Positions 16,559-25,578 of a stretch of DNA of 64,000 nt are shown here, in pieces (the stretch's first letter is position 1; each line of letters opens with the position of its first letter). The stretch is taken from NCBI RefSeq assembly GCF_900112935.1, contig NZ_FONM01000001.1, positions 124,001 through 188,000 of the forward strand, read 5' to 3'. Source of the stretch: Trichococcus pasteurii. GTDB taxonomy: Bacteria > Bacillota > Bacilli > Lactobacillales > Aerococcaceae. Below the pieces are notes generated by a model that saw only the letters and a list, made by a program, of their open reading frames with translations, had not been told where the DNA came from and ran no database searches. A program made the position numbers and the translations under genes.

Positions 16559-18226
16559 ATGAAAATCATCGTAATCGGTTCGGTAGCGGCGGGCACCTCC
16601 GTTGCAGCCAAAGCGCGCAGAAATACAGAGGAAGCGGAAATCGTCGTCTATGACCAAGGTAAGGACATTTCCTATTCCGTCTGCGGTATCCCCTACAAAA
16701 TCGGCGGGGAAGTCGATTCAGTGGATCGCTTGACGCCGCGTGATGCGAAATGGTTCAAAAAGAGATACGATGTCTCCATCTTTACGGAACATAAAGTGAC
16801 GAAAGTTGATCATGACTCCAAAAAGATTCAAGTTAAAGATCTGAAGACAGGCGAAATCAAAGAGGACCATTATGATGTGTTGGTTTTTGCGACAGGTGCG
16901 GCCCCCCTTACGCCTCCGCCGTTCGATCAGGGTGAATATGATAATGTTTTTCATGTCCGCAACATCCAGGATCTTCGTGACATAGAAAGTTATTCGGAAG
17001 CGAACCAACCGAAAAAAGCGCTGATCATCGGTGCCGGGTTCATCGGTCTGGAAATGGCAGAACAACTCGTGTACAAGGGGTGGAATGTCACTATCGTTCA
17101 GTTGGAAAATCAAGTGATGCCGCCGATGGATGCGGATATGGCTTTCCGCGTGGAGGAAGTGTTGATGGCCAATGGGGTGCATCTGCACCTCGGGGATACC
17201 GTCAAGACCATCGAAGGTGAGGGAGTCGTCAAAAAAGTGGTGACGACAAAAGGCGCCAACATCGAAACAGATATCGTCATTCTGGCTGCCGGCGTGCGTC
17301 CGAACACCGAGCTGGCGAAAGAAATCGGCGTCACGATCGGAGCGACGGGTGCGGTTGCAGTCAACAGCAAACTGCAGACGAATGTCCCGGATGTTTATGC
17401 GGTCGGAGACGTCGCCGAAAGCTTCTCGGTCATCACAGGCAAACCGATCTACCGTCCATTGGGCTCTACGGCCAATAAGATGGGACGGATCGCCGGAGAC
17501 GTGATTACCGGCGGCGACCTGGAGCACAGGGGCGTCTTGGGTACCGGTATTTTTCGCGTATTCAATCTGCATGTTGGCCAGACAGGCATGACCGAAAGAG
17601 AAGCGAAGGCAGCCGGTTATTCCGTGGAAGTCCTTTACAACATCAAGCCGGACCACGCCGAATACCTTGGCGGCAAGGAACTGGTCATCAAGGCTTTGGC
17701 AGATAAAGCTTCCGGACGCGTCTTGGGCGCGCAAATCGTGGGCTTCCAGGGTGTGGACAAGCGGATCGATGTCCTTGCCACGGCCATCACCTTCAAGGCG
17801 AAAGCAGAAGACCTATTCCACTTGGATTTGGCTTATGCACCGCCGTTCGCTACAACAAAAGACCCTATCCATTATACAGGCATGGCATTGGATAACGCCT
17901 TGCACGGAAATCCTTTGATGACGCCGGCCCAATTGGTCGAAACGCAACATAAAGGCGAAACCATCCAGGTGGTAGATACGCGTTCCGCCAAGGACTTCGA
18001 GAAGGGCCATGTCCAAGATGCAATCCACATCCCGTTGGGGGAACTGCGTGCCCGCGCCGGTGAGCTTTCCAAAGAGATCCCGACAGTTACCTACTGCAAC
18101 AAAGGCGTGACCGGAAATGCCGCTCAGAATGTTTTGATCAATTTAGGCTTCCAGGAAGTCTACAACCTTTCCGGCGGCAATAAAAATTATCAAAGTTACC
18201 TTAAAATGCTGAAGCGAAAAAGCTGA
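16559..18226 (+). CDS. CoA-disulfide reductase with C-terminal rhodanese domain (arsenic island copy)
   Basis: 555 residues. Residues 1-445 form a class of single-cysteine pyridine nucleotide-disulfide reductases: FAD motif IGSVAAG, active cysteine YSVCGIPYKIGG (Cys42), NAD motif GAGFIGLEMAE and dimerisation-domain tail AYAPPFATTKDP. Residues about 460-555 are a rhodanese domain with its cysteine in TYCNKGVTGN (Cys513). The family reduces CoA disulfide or persulfides with NAD(P)H. Last gene of arsR2-acr3 unit; in this setting it may restore low-molecular thiols or handle sulfane sulfur made during arsenite stress. A second fusion of the same kind lies at 59171. Confidence 0.9.
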   Translation: MKIIVIGSVAAGTSVAAKARRNTEEAEIVVYDQGKDISYSVCGIPYKIGGEVDSVDRLTPRDAKWFKKRYDVSIFTEHKVTKVDHDSKKIQVKDLKTGEIKEDHYDVLVFATGAAPLTPPPFDQGEYDNVFHVRNIQDLRDIESYSEANQPKKALIIGAGFIGLEMAEQLVYKGWNVTIVQLENQVMPPMDADMAFRVEEVLMANGVHLHLGDTVKTIEGEGVVKKVVTTKGANIETDIVILAAGVRPNTELAKEIGVTIGATGAVAVNSKLQTNVPDVYAVGDVAESFSVITGKPIYRPLGSTANKMGRIAGDVITGGDLEHRGVLGTGIFRVFNLHVGQTGMTEREAKAAGYSVEVLYNIKPDHAEYLGGKELVIKALADKASGRVLGAQIVGFQGVDKRIDVLATAITFKAKAEDLFHLDLAYAPPFATTKDPIHYTGMALDNALHGNPLMTPAQLVETQHKGETIQVVDTRSAKDFEKGHVQDAIHIPLGELRARAGELSKEIPTVTYCNKGVTGNAAQNVLINLGFQEVYNLSGGNKNYQSYLKMLKRKS

Positions 18227-18245
18227 GTCGCTGAATGTATGCGAA

Positions 18246-18282
18246 CAAATGGAGAATCCAAAGCGGATCCTCCATTTTCTTT
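18246..18282 (+). terminator. Terminator of arsenic unit 4
   Basis: AAATGGAG/CTCCATTT with an inner ATCC/GGAT helix, then TTCTTT. Confidence 0.75.
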
Positions 18283-18364
18283 GCATTAAAATCTGATTAA
18301 GGGTGCCAATTGTCAGGACGAGTGATAGAATAAAAAGTAAGCCAAATGTTGGGAGGATGAATAC

Positions 18365-19564
18365 ATGAATTATGATTTCGAAACGCCCGTCAATCGGAGC
18401 AACACAGGATCCGAAAAATGGGCAGCCATGTACAGAAGCAATCCGAATGTGGGAAAGGATGTTTATCCCTTTTCTGTAGCGGATTTGGATATAAAAACAG
18501 CACCGGAGATCGTCAAGGGGTTGCAGGAATACATCGAAACGGCTGTAATGGGCTATGATCTGCCGACCGAAGACTATTACCGGGCAATCATTCATTGGAT
18601 GGGGAATCGCCATTCTTGGGAAATCAAGAAGGAATGGATCATCTGCACACCGGGCATCATCGCGGCGTTCTATTCCGCTATCCGGGCGTACACAGAGCCG
18701 GGCGACGGCGTCCTTTACATGGGACCGGTCTATTACCCATTCATGAAGTCAATCAAAAACACGAAACGGACGCTGATCAACAATTCATTGGTCCGAAACG
18801 GCGATCGTTACGAAATCGATTTTGAGGGCTTGGCCGAGAAAGCCAAAGATCCGAAAACGAAGCTGATGCTGTTCAGCAATCCGCATAATCCGGTCGGCCG
18901 CGTCTGGACCAAAGCAGAACTGGAGCGGATCGTCGACATCTGCGCCGCCAATGACGTTGTGATTTTGGCGGATGAAATCCACCACGATCTGATCATGCCC
19001 GGACATGTCTTCACACCGATGGCATCCATATCCGAAGCAGCCACGGACATCTGCATCACGGCAACCGCCGCCAGCAAGTCCTTCAATATCGCGGGCCTGC
19101 GCAATTCCAACGTCATCATTTCGAATCCGAAGCTTCACACAGCTTTCAAGATGGATATGGAAATGACTGGCATCGGCGGAGGAACCAACGTCATCGGGTT
19201 GAAGGCGACAGAGATTGCCTATACTGCAGCCGAGGACTGGCTGGAAGAGTTCAAAGCTTTGATCTGGCACAACCATGAGACGTTAAAGAATTTCTTGGCG
19301 AAGGAACTGCCGGAAGTTACTGTCTTCGATCTGGAAGGGACTTATCTGCAATGGATGGATTTCAGTGCCTTCGGTTTGTCGCACAAGCAGTTGGAAGAAA
19401 TCATGGAGGAAGAGGCACAAGTATTCCTGGATGAAGGCTACATATTCGGGGACGAAGGCCGCGGCTACGAAAGAATCAGCTTGGGAGCCCCTACGAAGAC
19501 GCTGATGGAAGCGATGGAGCGCCTGGTCACAGTCATGAAAAAATACCGGAAACAAAATCAATAG
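18365..19564 (+). CDS. MalY/PatB-family PLP enzyme (cystathionine beta-lyase or aminotransferase)
   Basis: 399-residue fold-type I PLP enzyme. Landmarks: VADLDIKTAPEI and GYDLP at the N-terminus, YYPFMKSI, SNPHNPVGRVW, ADEIHHDL and the Schiff-base lysine in ASKSFNIAGLRNS (Lys238), all typical of the MalY/PatB C-S lyase group. It probably cleaves cystathionine or cysteine conjugates to release homocysteine or sulfide. Start ATG 18365 after GGGAGG. Its place directly after the thiol-linked arsenic island may be chance. Confidence 0.87.
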   Translation: MNYDFETPVNRSNTGSEKWAAMYRSNPNVGKDVYPFSVADLDIKTAPEIVKGLQEYIETAVMGYDLPTEDYYRAIIHWMGNRHSWEIKKEWIICTPGIIAAFYSAIRAYTEPGDGVLYMGPVYYPFMKSIKNTKRTLINNSLVRNGDRYEIDFEGLAEKAKDPKTKLMLFSNPHNPVGRVWTKAELERIVDICAANDVVILADEIHHDLIMPGHVFTPMASISEAATDICITATAASKSFNIAGLRNSNVIISNPKLHTAFKMDMEMTGIGGGTNVIGLKATEIAYTAAEDWLEEFKALIWHNHETLKNFLAKELPEVTVFDLEGTYLQWMDFSAFGLSHKQLEEIMEEEAQVFLDEGYIFGDEGRGYERISLGAPTKTLMEAMERLVTVMKKYRKQNQ

Positions 19565-19570
19565 TGAACT

Positions 19571-19600
19571 GGGCTGTCTCGTTCGAGGCAGCCTTTGGTT
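19571..19600 (+). terminator. Terminator of the MalY-like gene
   Basis: GGCTGTCTC, GTTC loop, GAGGCAGCC, then TTTGGTTT. Related hairpins recur at 29386, 32841 and 61525. Confidence 0.65.
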
Positions 19601-19634
19601 TGGTGGTAACCCACGAGGAGTAGCGCAACGCTCT

Positions 19635-19830
19635 GCTCCGGTGAACGGAGGCTTGGCCGTAGTTCAGCTAACATTCTTGATGTGTCCTCCGATGAGCGCA
19701 GTCTGGCCGGAGCTGAGCACGAAATTCAGCGGCGTCCTCCGGCGGGTGGATCCCTCGCCGTAGCAGGAGAGCGCTCCAGCTGATTTTCCTCCGGCCAACC
19801 GTACTCTGGTTGTGCATATAACGAATATCT
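19635..19830 (+). repeat. Dispersed intergenic repeat, copy A
   Basis: About 195 bp, unusually GC-rich and full of CTCCGG/CCGGAG. Ordered blocks GCTCCGGTGAACG, TTCAGCTAACATTC, TCCTCCGATGAGCGCAG, GGCGTCCTCCGGCGGG and TTTCCTCCGGCCAACCG are shared with copy C (61576, inverted), and the first three with copy B (29485). No convincing gene. It accounts for most of the 365-bp gap before the yugP-like gene. Confidence 0.85.
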
Positions 19831-19929
19831 AAAGAATTTGATAAAATTGCATCAACGTAAGCATCCTTCATCCTTTCTTCACAATCTGATGCTATACTGT
19901 AGAGTAACTAAAAGAAAGGTTGATGAGAC

Positions 19930-20628
19930 ATGTTGTATCCATTCTTCGATAGCACCTATATATTGATCATCCTCGGTATCGTGGTTTCCATGATCGCTTC
20001 GGGATTCGTCAAACGTACCTTCAATACCTATAACCAAGTGAAAAGCCAGAACGGTTACACCGCTACGGATGCAGCGCGCTTCATCCTGGAGCAATCGGGC
20101 ATCCATGATGTTCAGATCGAGCGCGTCCGCGGAGATCTGACGGACCACTACGACTCGCGCGCCAAAGTGCTGCGCCTTTCCGACACAACAGCAAACTCGA
20201 CTTCGGTCGCGGCCATTGGCGTTGCTGCCCATGAAGTGGGTCACGCAATCCAGGACCAAAAAAATTACATTCCGTTGCGCTTGCGCGCCGGTTTGGTCCC
20301 GGCCGCCAATTTAGGCCAGACGCTTTCCATGCCGATGATTATGATCGGCGTGTTCTCGGGCATGAACCAGACGTTCCTCAATTTGGGGATCCTTTTCTTC
20401 TCGTTCAGTTTCCTCTTCCAAGTGGTCACACTGCCGGTCGAATTCAATGCATCCGGACGTGCGCTGAAGATCCTTTCGAACGGCGGCATCCTGAATGCGC
20501 AAGAAGTGCCGAAAGCCAGAAAAGTTCTTGTCGCAGCAGCCATGACGTATGTCGCGGCAGCCTTCATGAGCTTCCTGCAATTGCTCCGTCTGCTGTTGCT
20601 TTTCGGCGGCGGAAACAATGACGATTAA
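19930..20628 (+). CDS. Membrane zinc metallopeptidase, YugP family
   Basis: 232 residues. N-terminal membrane helix (about 8-27), then the zinc motif AAHEVGHAIQ (His101, Glu102, His105) and two or three hydrophobic segments, with VEFNASGRAL after the last pair, as in Zn_peptidase_2 (YugP) proteins. Cell-membrane location; natural substrates are unknown. Start ATG 19930 with AAAGG upstream. Stands alone between the repeat and a strong terminator. Confidence 0.9.
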   Translation: MLYPFFDSTYILIILGIVVSMIASGFVKRTFNTYNQVKSQNGYTATDAARFILEQSGIHDVQIERVRGDLTDHYDSRAKVLRLSDTTANSTSVAAIGVAAHEVGHAIQDQKNYIPLRLRAGLVPAANLGQTLSMPMIMIGVFSGMNQTFLNLGILFFSFSFLFQVVTLPVEFNASGRALKILSNGGILNAQEVPKARKVLVAAAMTYVAAAFMSFLQLLRLLLLFGGGNNDD

Positions 20629-20662
20629 CCAACAGGAGCGCGATCAGTCCGCCTTCCATCCG

Positions 20663-20709
20663 AAAAAGCTGCTTCGGTCCATTCCAACGGACCAGAGCAG
20701 CTTTTTTTT
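20663..20709 (+). terminator. Terminator of the yugP-like gene
   Basis: AAAAGCTGCT/AGCAGCTTTT with inner GGTCC/GGACC, then T8. Confidence 0.87.
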
Positions 20710-20843
20710 GCTGTGCTGGATCCCCCTGAAAGGCGGCCATTAAACTTGTTATCTTGGGGTAGCTATACTATAATCATGTTAGCATTTTGGAGGTCTATAT
20801 CAAGAAAGAGTTCCAAATCAAACTCTGGAAGTAGGAGCAATCA

Positions 20844-21449
20844 ATGAAGCTGGATAAACAATCACAAGACAAGCGTGTCATAGCCACAAAGAAAAACCTT
20901 CTGCAGGCGTTGATAACGCTGCTGGAAGAAAAATCCATCGAAGAAGTGACGGTAAGGGAGCTTACCCAACGTGCAAAAGTGAATCGGGGAACTTTTTACC
21001 TGCATTATGTAGACAAACATGATCTGTTGGAGAAAAATATCGATGCGCTGATCCTGGAACTCCAGGACAGAGGGAAAGCCATCACGAAAACGGTTTTATC
21101 CGATGCAGCGGAAACGGAATTCAGGCAAATAACGGTTGAGGCGTTCACGGATATCTTCAGCTACATCAAAGAAAATGAGCGTTTCTTCAGTGTTCTTTTC
21201 AATGGGAGAAGCAGTTATTCCTTTCCGCTCAAATTCAACACCTATCTGAGGGGACGGTTGGAGGAACAGCTCCGGTCGAAAAAAACCGTCATACCTTATG
21301 AACACTGGATCACCGCCGTTTCCTTCGCCTATCAAGGGATGATCTACTCCTGGGTGACGAACGGCATGAAAGATTCGCCGGAACGGATGGGCGAGTATGG
21401 GTATTATTTCATTTCCCAAAGCGTGGTGGAAATAACTAGAGGAACGTGA
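20844..21449 (+). CDS. TetR/AcrR-family transcriptional regulator
   Basis: 201 residues. N-terminal helix-turn-helix: TVRELTQRAKVNRGTFYLHYVDKHDLLEK, the TetR signature. C-terminal all-helical ligand domain of the short TetR_C type. Start ATG 20844 after TAGGAG. Followed after 49 nt by a GTPase gene without an intervening terminator, so it probably controls that gene and itself. Ligand unknown. Confidence 0.88.
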   Translation: MKLDKQSQDKRVIATKKNLLQALITLLEEKSIEEVTVRELTQRAKVNRGTFYLHYVDKHDLLEKNIDALILELQDRGKAITKTVLSDAAETEFRQITVEAFTDIFSYIKENERFFSVLFNGRSSYSFPLKFNTYLRGRLEEQLRSKKTVIPYEHWITAVSFAYQGMIYSWVTNGMKDSPERMGEYGYYFISQSVVEITRGT

Positions 21450-21498
21450 TTGTTCCGTTAAAAAGTATGTTTGCGGTTGAGCGACAGGAGGGAACGTC

Positions 21499-22689
21499 AT
21501 GGGAAGAGGCAACCTTGATTTGAATGTGGTTCAGGAAATACTGAACAAGACAAAAGAAGAAGTGGAAAACATGCATCCCGTCAATATCCTGCTTGCGGGG
21601 AAGACGGGTGTCGGGAAAAGTACGCTGATCAACAATGTCTTCCGGGAACGGATGGCTGAGACTGGCATCGGGAAACCCGTCACGAAGCATCTGCATCGAA
21701 TCGCGAAGGAAGGCATGCCGATCGTGTTGTATGATACGCGCGGGCTGGAATTGAGCCACCCGATCCAAACCGAAGTAAAGCGGGAAATCATCGAGGCCAT
21801 CAAAAAAAGCCAAAAGGAAGGATCCGACAAGGCGATCCATTTGGTCTACTATTGCATCAATGCGCATTCCTCCCGCATCGAGGAATCCGAGATCGCCTTC
21901 ATGGAAGAACTTTCCGGATTGCTGCCGGTGCTGGTCGTCCTGACGCAATCGATCGGACAGCCTGCGAATGAGCTGAAGAAATACATCGAAAACCTGAACT
22001 TGCCGATTGCCGGTGTGCTGAATGTCATGGCGGAACAGTATGCCATCACGGATGAACTGGTGATTCCGCAGAACGGATTGAAGGAACTGATCGAGCGTAC
22101 GTTTGCTCTGCTGCCGGAGGAGACGAAAGAGGCTTTTAACAACGCCCAACAGGTGGATATCGCGCGTAAAGCGAAAGCATCCCGAAGTTGGGCGACCAAA
22201 TACATCGCGACCACATTCGGCGTCGGGTTCACACCGATCCCTTTTTCCGATGCGACTCTGCTGGTGCCGATGCAGATCGGCATGCTGGCCCACATCACCG
22301 CCATCTTCGGCATTTCAATGGATAAAGCCGCCATCACCAGTGTAATCGGGGCTGTCGGCGGGACAGGCGGAGCCACTTATTTGGGGCGTTACATCGTCTC
22401 CAACCTGCTGAAGCTGATTCCCGGTGCAGGCACAATCGTCGGAGGAGTCATCAGCGGGGCTACGGCTGCCGTCCTGACGACCGCTTTGGCAATGAGTTAC
22501 ATCGAGGTGCTGACGGTCGTGGCTAAAGGGGAAAAAGACGGCAAATACCCCGATCTCAGCAACATCGAGACGCTGATGCGCGAAAAAATGCAGGAGCGCC
22601 TCAAACTGGGGGACAAGGACCAGGACGTCAAAGCAGTGCTGGACAATCTGAAGAAGAGCAATCCATTGAAAAGATGGCTGAAAAAATAG
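21499..22689 (+). CDS. Era-like GTPase with C-terminal DUF697 membrane domain
   Basis: 396 residues. GTPase motifs: G1 GKTGVGKST at 34-42 and G3 DTRG in LYDTRGLEL; the G4 motif is degenerate (LTQSIGQ in place of N/TKxD). Residues about 230-340 are a DUF697-type hydrophobic domain (FTPIPFSDATLLVP, then glycine-rich helices GAVGGTGGATYLGRY). Such proteins are membrane-associated GTPases of unclear role. SD GGAGGG before ATG 21499. Transcribed behind a TetR regulator. The short C-terminal tail is charged. Confidence 0.84.
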   Translation: MGRGNLDLNVVQEILNKTKEEVENMHPVNILLAGKTGVGKSTLINNVFRERMAETGIGKPVTKHLHRIAKEGMPIVLYDTRGLELSHPIQTEVKREIIEAIKKSQKEGSDKAIHLVYYCINAHSSRIEESEIAFMEELSGLLPVLVVLTQSIGQPANELKKYIENLNLPIAGVLNVMAEQYAITDELVIPQNGLKELIERTFALLPEETKEAFNNAQQVDIARKAKASRSWATKYIATTFGVGFTPIPFSDATLLVPMQIGMLAHITAIFGISMDKAAITSVIGAVGGTGGATYLGRYIVSNLLKLIPGAGTIVGGVISGATAAVLTTALAMSYIEVLTVVAKGEKDGKYPDLSNIETLMREKMQERLKLGDKDQDVKAVLDNLKKSNPLKRWLKK

Positions 22690-22696
22690 ACAAACA

Positions 22697-22730
22697 CAAA
22701 AACGCACAGTCGGCCGACTGTGCGTTTTTC
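22697..22730. terminator. Bidirectional terminator after the GTPase gene
   Basis: AAAAACGCACAGTCGG/CCGACTGTGCGTTTTT, perfect 16-bp inverted repeat without spacer, between convergent genes. Confidence 0.9.
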
Positions 22731-22743
22731 AGTATCCCTGATT

Positions 22744-23982
22744 TCAGATGCCGGTTACATTCAAAGGCTGTTTCAACGGTCCTTTTTTCAGTGCGAAAAG
22801 GTAACAGATGCCGTAGATGATGGCCAAACCCATCATCGCATACATACCGATTGCATAAGAGCCGGTCACGTCGTAAACGGCTCCCCAAAGCGGACCGGAG
22901 ATGGACATGCCGATGGAAGGCGCCATACCGAGGATGGACCAGATACGCGGATAATCCCCGATACCGAAGACTTCGCTCACGACCAACGGGGTCAATACAG
23001 CTGGTCCGCCGAGTCCGAACGCAAGTATGAACATAACGATCGATAAGGTCATGAACGAGCGGGTGGTCGCAAGGAAGAACAAGGCGATCACCATGCAGAC
23101 AACAACAACCGTAATGGTGATGGTTGAATCGATTTTGTCATTGATGGCCCCGACCGAAATGTTGGCAATGATCATGCCTGCCATGACGAGTGAGAACAGC
23201 GTACCCACCTGTGCAGATGTGAAGTTCATACCGCTGAAGTGCGCCGGCAGATGCTGCATCATCCCGCCTCCGAAAGCGGAAAGGAAGATACCTGTGAACA
23301 GGACGTAAAACGGTTTCATCTTTTTGGCATCTTCATAAGATATGGAAAGATCATGGATAGGTTCATTGTTTTCAGTTTGAACGGACAGTTCCTCCCCATA
23401 AGCGGTCAGGCCGACAGTGCCGGGATTTTCAACCAACAAAAAGAGGCTGTTCGGGACAGTCAGAAGCGCGAAAAGACCTGCAATCAGAAAGTAACCCATG
23501 CGCCAACCGAAGTTATCCAGAAATGTCGGCATAATCATCGAAACGATGGCTCCCGCAAGTCCTCCGGAGGCATTCAGCAAGCCCATCATTAGTCCTTTTT
23601 TGGCAGTGAACCAATTGTTGACCAACAAAATCGCCAGGAACATGGTGATCGGCATCATGAACAATCCGAGGAAAATACCTCCCAAATAAAATTGCCATAA
23701 GCGGGTGGCGAATGCCAACCAAACAAATCCTAATGAAACCCAGATGCCTCCGCCGGCCAATAACCGTTTTGCACCAAATTTAGGAAGGAATTGTCCGAAC
23801 AGAGGAAGTACGAAAACGCCGGTCAAAGTCGACAAGCTGATGTAAAGCGAAAAGGCACTGCGCGTGAAGCCTAATTCTGCGGTGATGGGCTCAACGAAGA
23901 AACCGACCGCATTCCCGGCAATGTACATGGCCATGATCAAGAAGGCCGCGGATAAAAAGGATAGATAGTGGCGTAAGGTCAT
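22744..23982 (-). CDS. MFS transporter, oxalate/formate-antiporter-like
   Basis: 412-residue, 12-helix MFS protein. GFTRSAFSLYISLSTLTGVFVLPLFGQF and KKGLMMGLLNASGGLAG are typical of the OFA/monocarboxylate branch; a 35-residue central loop contains LSISYEDAKKMKPF. Start ATG 23982 with SD AGAGGA; in-frame upstream codons would extend through the promoter. Substrate likely a small organic anion but not determined. The upstream neighbour in the same direction is a ROK regulator separated by a terminator. Confidence 0.82.
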   Translation of the reverse strand: MTLRHYLSFLSAAFLIMAMYIAGNAVGFFVEPITAELGFTRSAFSLYISLSTLTGVFVLPLFGQFLPKFGAKRLLAGGGIWVSLGFVWLAFATRLWQFYLGGIFLGLFMMPITMFLAILLVNNWFTAKKGLMMGLLNASGGLAGAIVSMIMPTFLDNFGWRMGYFLIAGLFALLTVPNSLFLLVENPGTVGLTAYGEELSVQTENNEPIHDLSISYEDAKKMKPFYVLFTGIFLSAFGGGMMQHLPAHFSGMNFTSAQVGTLFSLVMAGMIIANISVGAINDKIDSTITITVVVVCMVIALFFLATTRSFMTLSIVMFILAFGLGGPAVLTPLVVSEVFGIGDYPRIWSILGMAPSIGMSISGPLWGAVYDVTGSYAIGMYAMMGLAIIYGICYLFALKKGPLKQPLNVTGI

Positions 23983-24074
23983 ATAATAGTTCCTCTCTAC
24001 ATCGTAATTAAGTAAAATATGATTCATGTCAGATTTTCCGTATAACAAAAAGGCATCCCATAATATGGAATGTC

Positions 24075-24099
24075 GTTTCATGAAACCGAATACATGTAT
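24075..24099. promoter_or_regulatory. Two adjacent palindromes upstream of the MFS gene
   Basis: GTTTCATGAAAC (24075-24086) and ATACATGTAT (24090-24099) lie about 95-115 nt upstream of the MFS start, downstream of a candidate -10 (TAATAT on the minus strand). Possible operators of an unknown repressor, perhaps the neighbouring ROK protein. Confidence 0.4.
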
Positions 24100-24147
24100 C
24101 TGCATATAAAATATTATATTAATAATCAACAAAAAGCAAGAGAATGT

Positions 24148-24182
24148 CAAAAAAAACGTCACACCCGTAAGGATGTGACGAC
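24148..24182 (-). terminator. Terminator of the ROK gene
   Basis: Minus strand CGTCACATCC, TTAC loop, GGGTGTGACG, T8. Confidence 0.87.
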
Positions 24183-24232
24183 AGAAAGAGGCTGATTCTT
24201 TTTGAAGATTACGCTGCATATCATCCGGAATT

Positions 24233-25390
24233 TCAATCATCAAAATGCAGCTGCAGTTGCGGAACCTGGAAGAAATGCTGGAGTGCCAAAGCGATCCCGC
24301 CCAGAAGAGCTCCATTTTTTCCCAGTGTGGATAAACTCACGGGAACGTATTGCCCTGATTTTCGGTTCAATTCCGTTTGGATTGCTGTCACACAATCCGG
24401 CAACGAACGGAAAAGCTCCCCATTCAGATAGACTTTTTCCGGATCGAGCAGGCTGACGACATTGCCGATCGCGATGCTCATATGCAGCACGAGATGCTCC
24501 ACTACGTTTTTGGCTTCCTCATCGCCGGTTGTGTACAATGCGATCAGATCGGCCAACTGAAGCGCGGAATCCTTCTTCATGTCCCGGATTTCCGCAACCA
24601 AAGCAGCCGTTGAACAATACCGATTCAGGCAGCCTTGTTTGCCGCAGTCACAATCTTTGCCGAACGGATAGAGGATCGTGTGCCCCAGATTACCGGCCAA
24701 ACTGTTTTTGCTGCGGAACAGGCGGTTCTGCAATAAAATTCCGGAACCGATGCCCTCATCCAGGTCGATACTGATGATGTTCCCCGGAGAATGAGCGAAT
24801 ACAGCTTCGGCAATAACCGCCAGATTGTTCTGATTCTCCAGATAAATCGGACAGTCGATGGCGTCGCTTTCCAGATGTTTGGCGGTCAGATGCTCCAACA
24901 TTTTGTTAGTTGACGCTACTATCTCATCTTCATGCACAAAGCCGTCGATGGACACAACAATACCAACGAAGCGGAACGGCGTCTTAGCGAGGTTCTTCCT
25001 GTGGTAGAGAACTACTTCCTCGATGCTGTCGATGATATTGCTGGCCTCCACTTTTCTGACCAAATCGTACTGAGCGACGATCCTGCCTTGAAGATTGCAG
25101 ACGAGCGAAGAAATCTTTGTTTGTGTAATGGTCAAACTCATCGCGTATCCGCCATTCGCATTCACCTTCAACAACACCGGTTTTCTCCCGCCAACGACGG
25201 AACTTTGACCTGTACCGAGTTCGACGACAAGTTTTTCCTTAAGCAGTTTTTTGACAATTTCGGATACGGTTGCTTTATTGAGTCCGGAATCATGAGAGAT
25301 GGCCGCTCGTGAAGTATTGGGATGATTGATGATTGCTGTCAAAACAATGGTTTCGTTTTGTTCCCTGATTGTGTTACGGTTGACGATCAT
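24233..25390 (-). CDS. ROK-family transcriptional regulator (NagC/XylR type)
   Basis: 385 residues: N-terminal winged helix (TSRAAISHDSGLNKATVSEIVKKLL), then a ROK sugar-kinase-like domain with ISIDLDEGIGSGILLQNRL and the zinc motif GKDCDCGKQGCLNRYCS. The GHTILYPFG histidine precedes the zinc knuckle, as in NagC/XylR proteins. Probably a sugar-responsive repressor, but no sugar operon is adjacent; the nearest candidates are the leftward MFS gene and its palindromes. Start ATG 25390. Confidence 0.88.
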   Translation of the reverse strand: MIVNRNTIREQNETIVLTAIINHPNTSRAAISHDSGLNKATVSEIVKKLLKEKLVVELGTGQSSVVGGRKPVLLKVNANGGYAMSLTITQTKISSLVCNLQGRIVAQYDLVRKVEASNIIDSIEEVVLYHRKNLAKTPFRFVGIVVSIDGFVHEDEIVASTNKMLEHLTAKHLESDAIDCPIYLENQNNLAVIAEAVFAHSPGNIISIDLDEGIGSGILLQNRLFRSKNSLAGNLGHTILYPFGKDCDCGKQGCLNRYCSTAALVAEIRDMKKDSALQLADLIALYTTGDEEAKNVVEHLVLHMSIAIGNVVSLLDPEKVYLNGELFRSLPDCVTAIQTELNRKSGQYVPVSLSTLGKNGALLGGIALALQHFFQVPQLQLHFDD

Positions 25391-25578
25391 GGTGTGTCAC
25401 ACCCTTTACAAATTTTTTTGAGTTTTGGGCGCAAAAATGTGATGGATCTGAAAAATATACAAAGAAAGGCCATCTTGATGCAGAGTCGAACGTGTTCCGG
25501 GAAGTCTCCAGGAAGTGGAAATGCCTTGTATAGTAATCAGAAGTCTGGCGTTGAATGCGGTTACACAGGTGGTGAAGA

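Noticed and set aside
16718-17734. 338-codon frame antisense to the CoA-disulfide reductase
   Set aside because: Shadow of a gene with all catalytic motifs intact; no recognisable domain.
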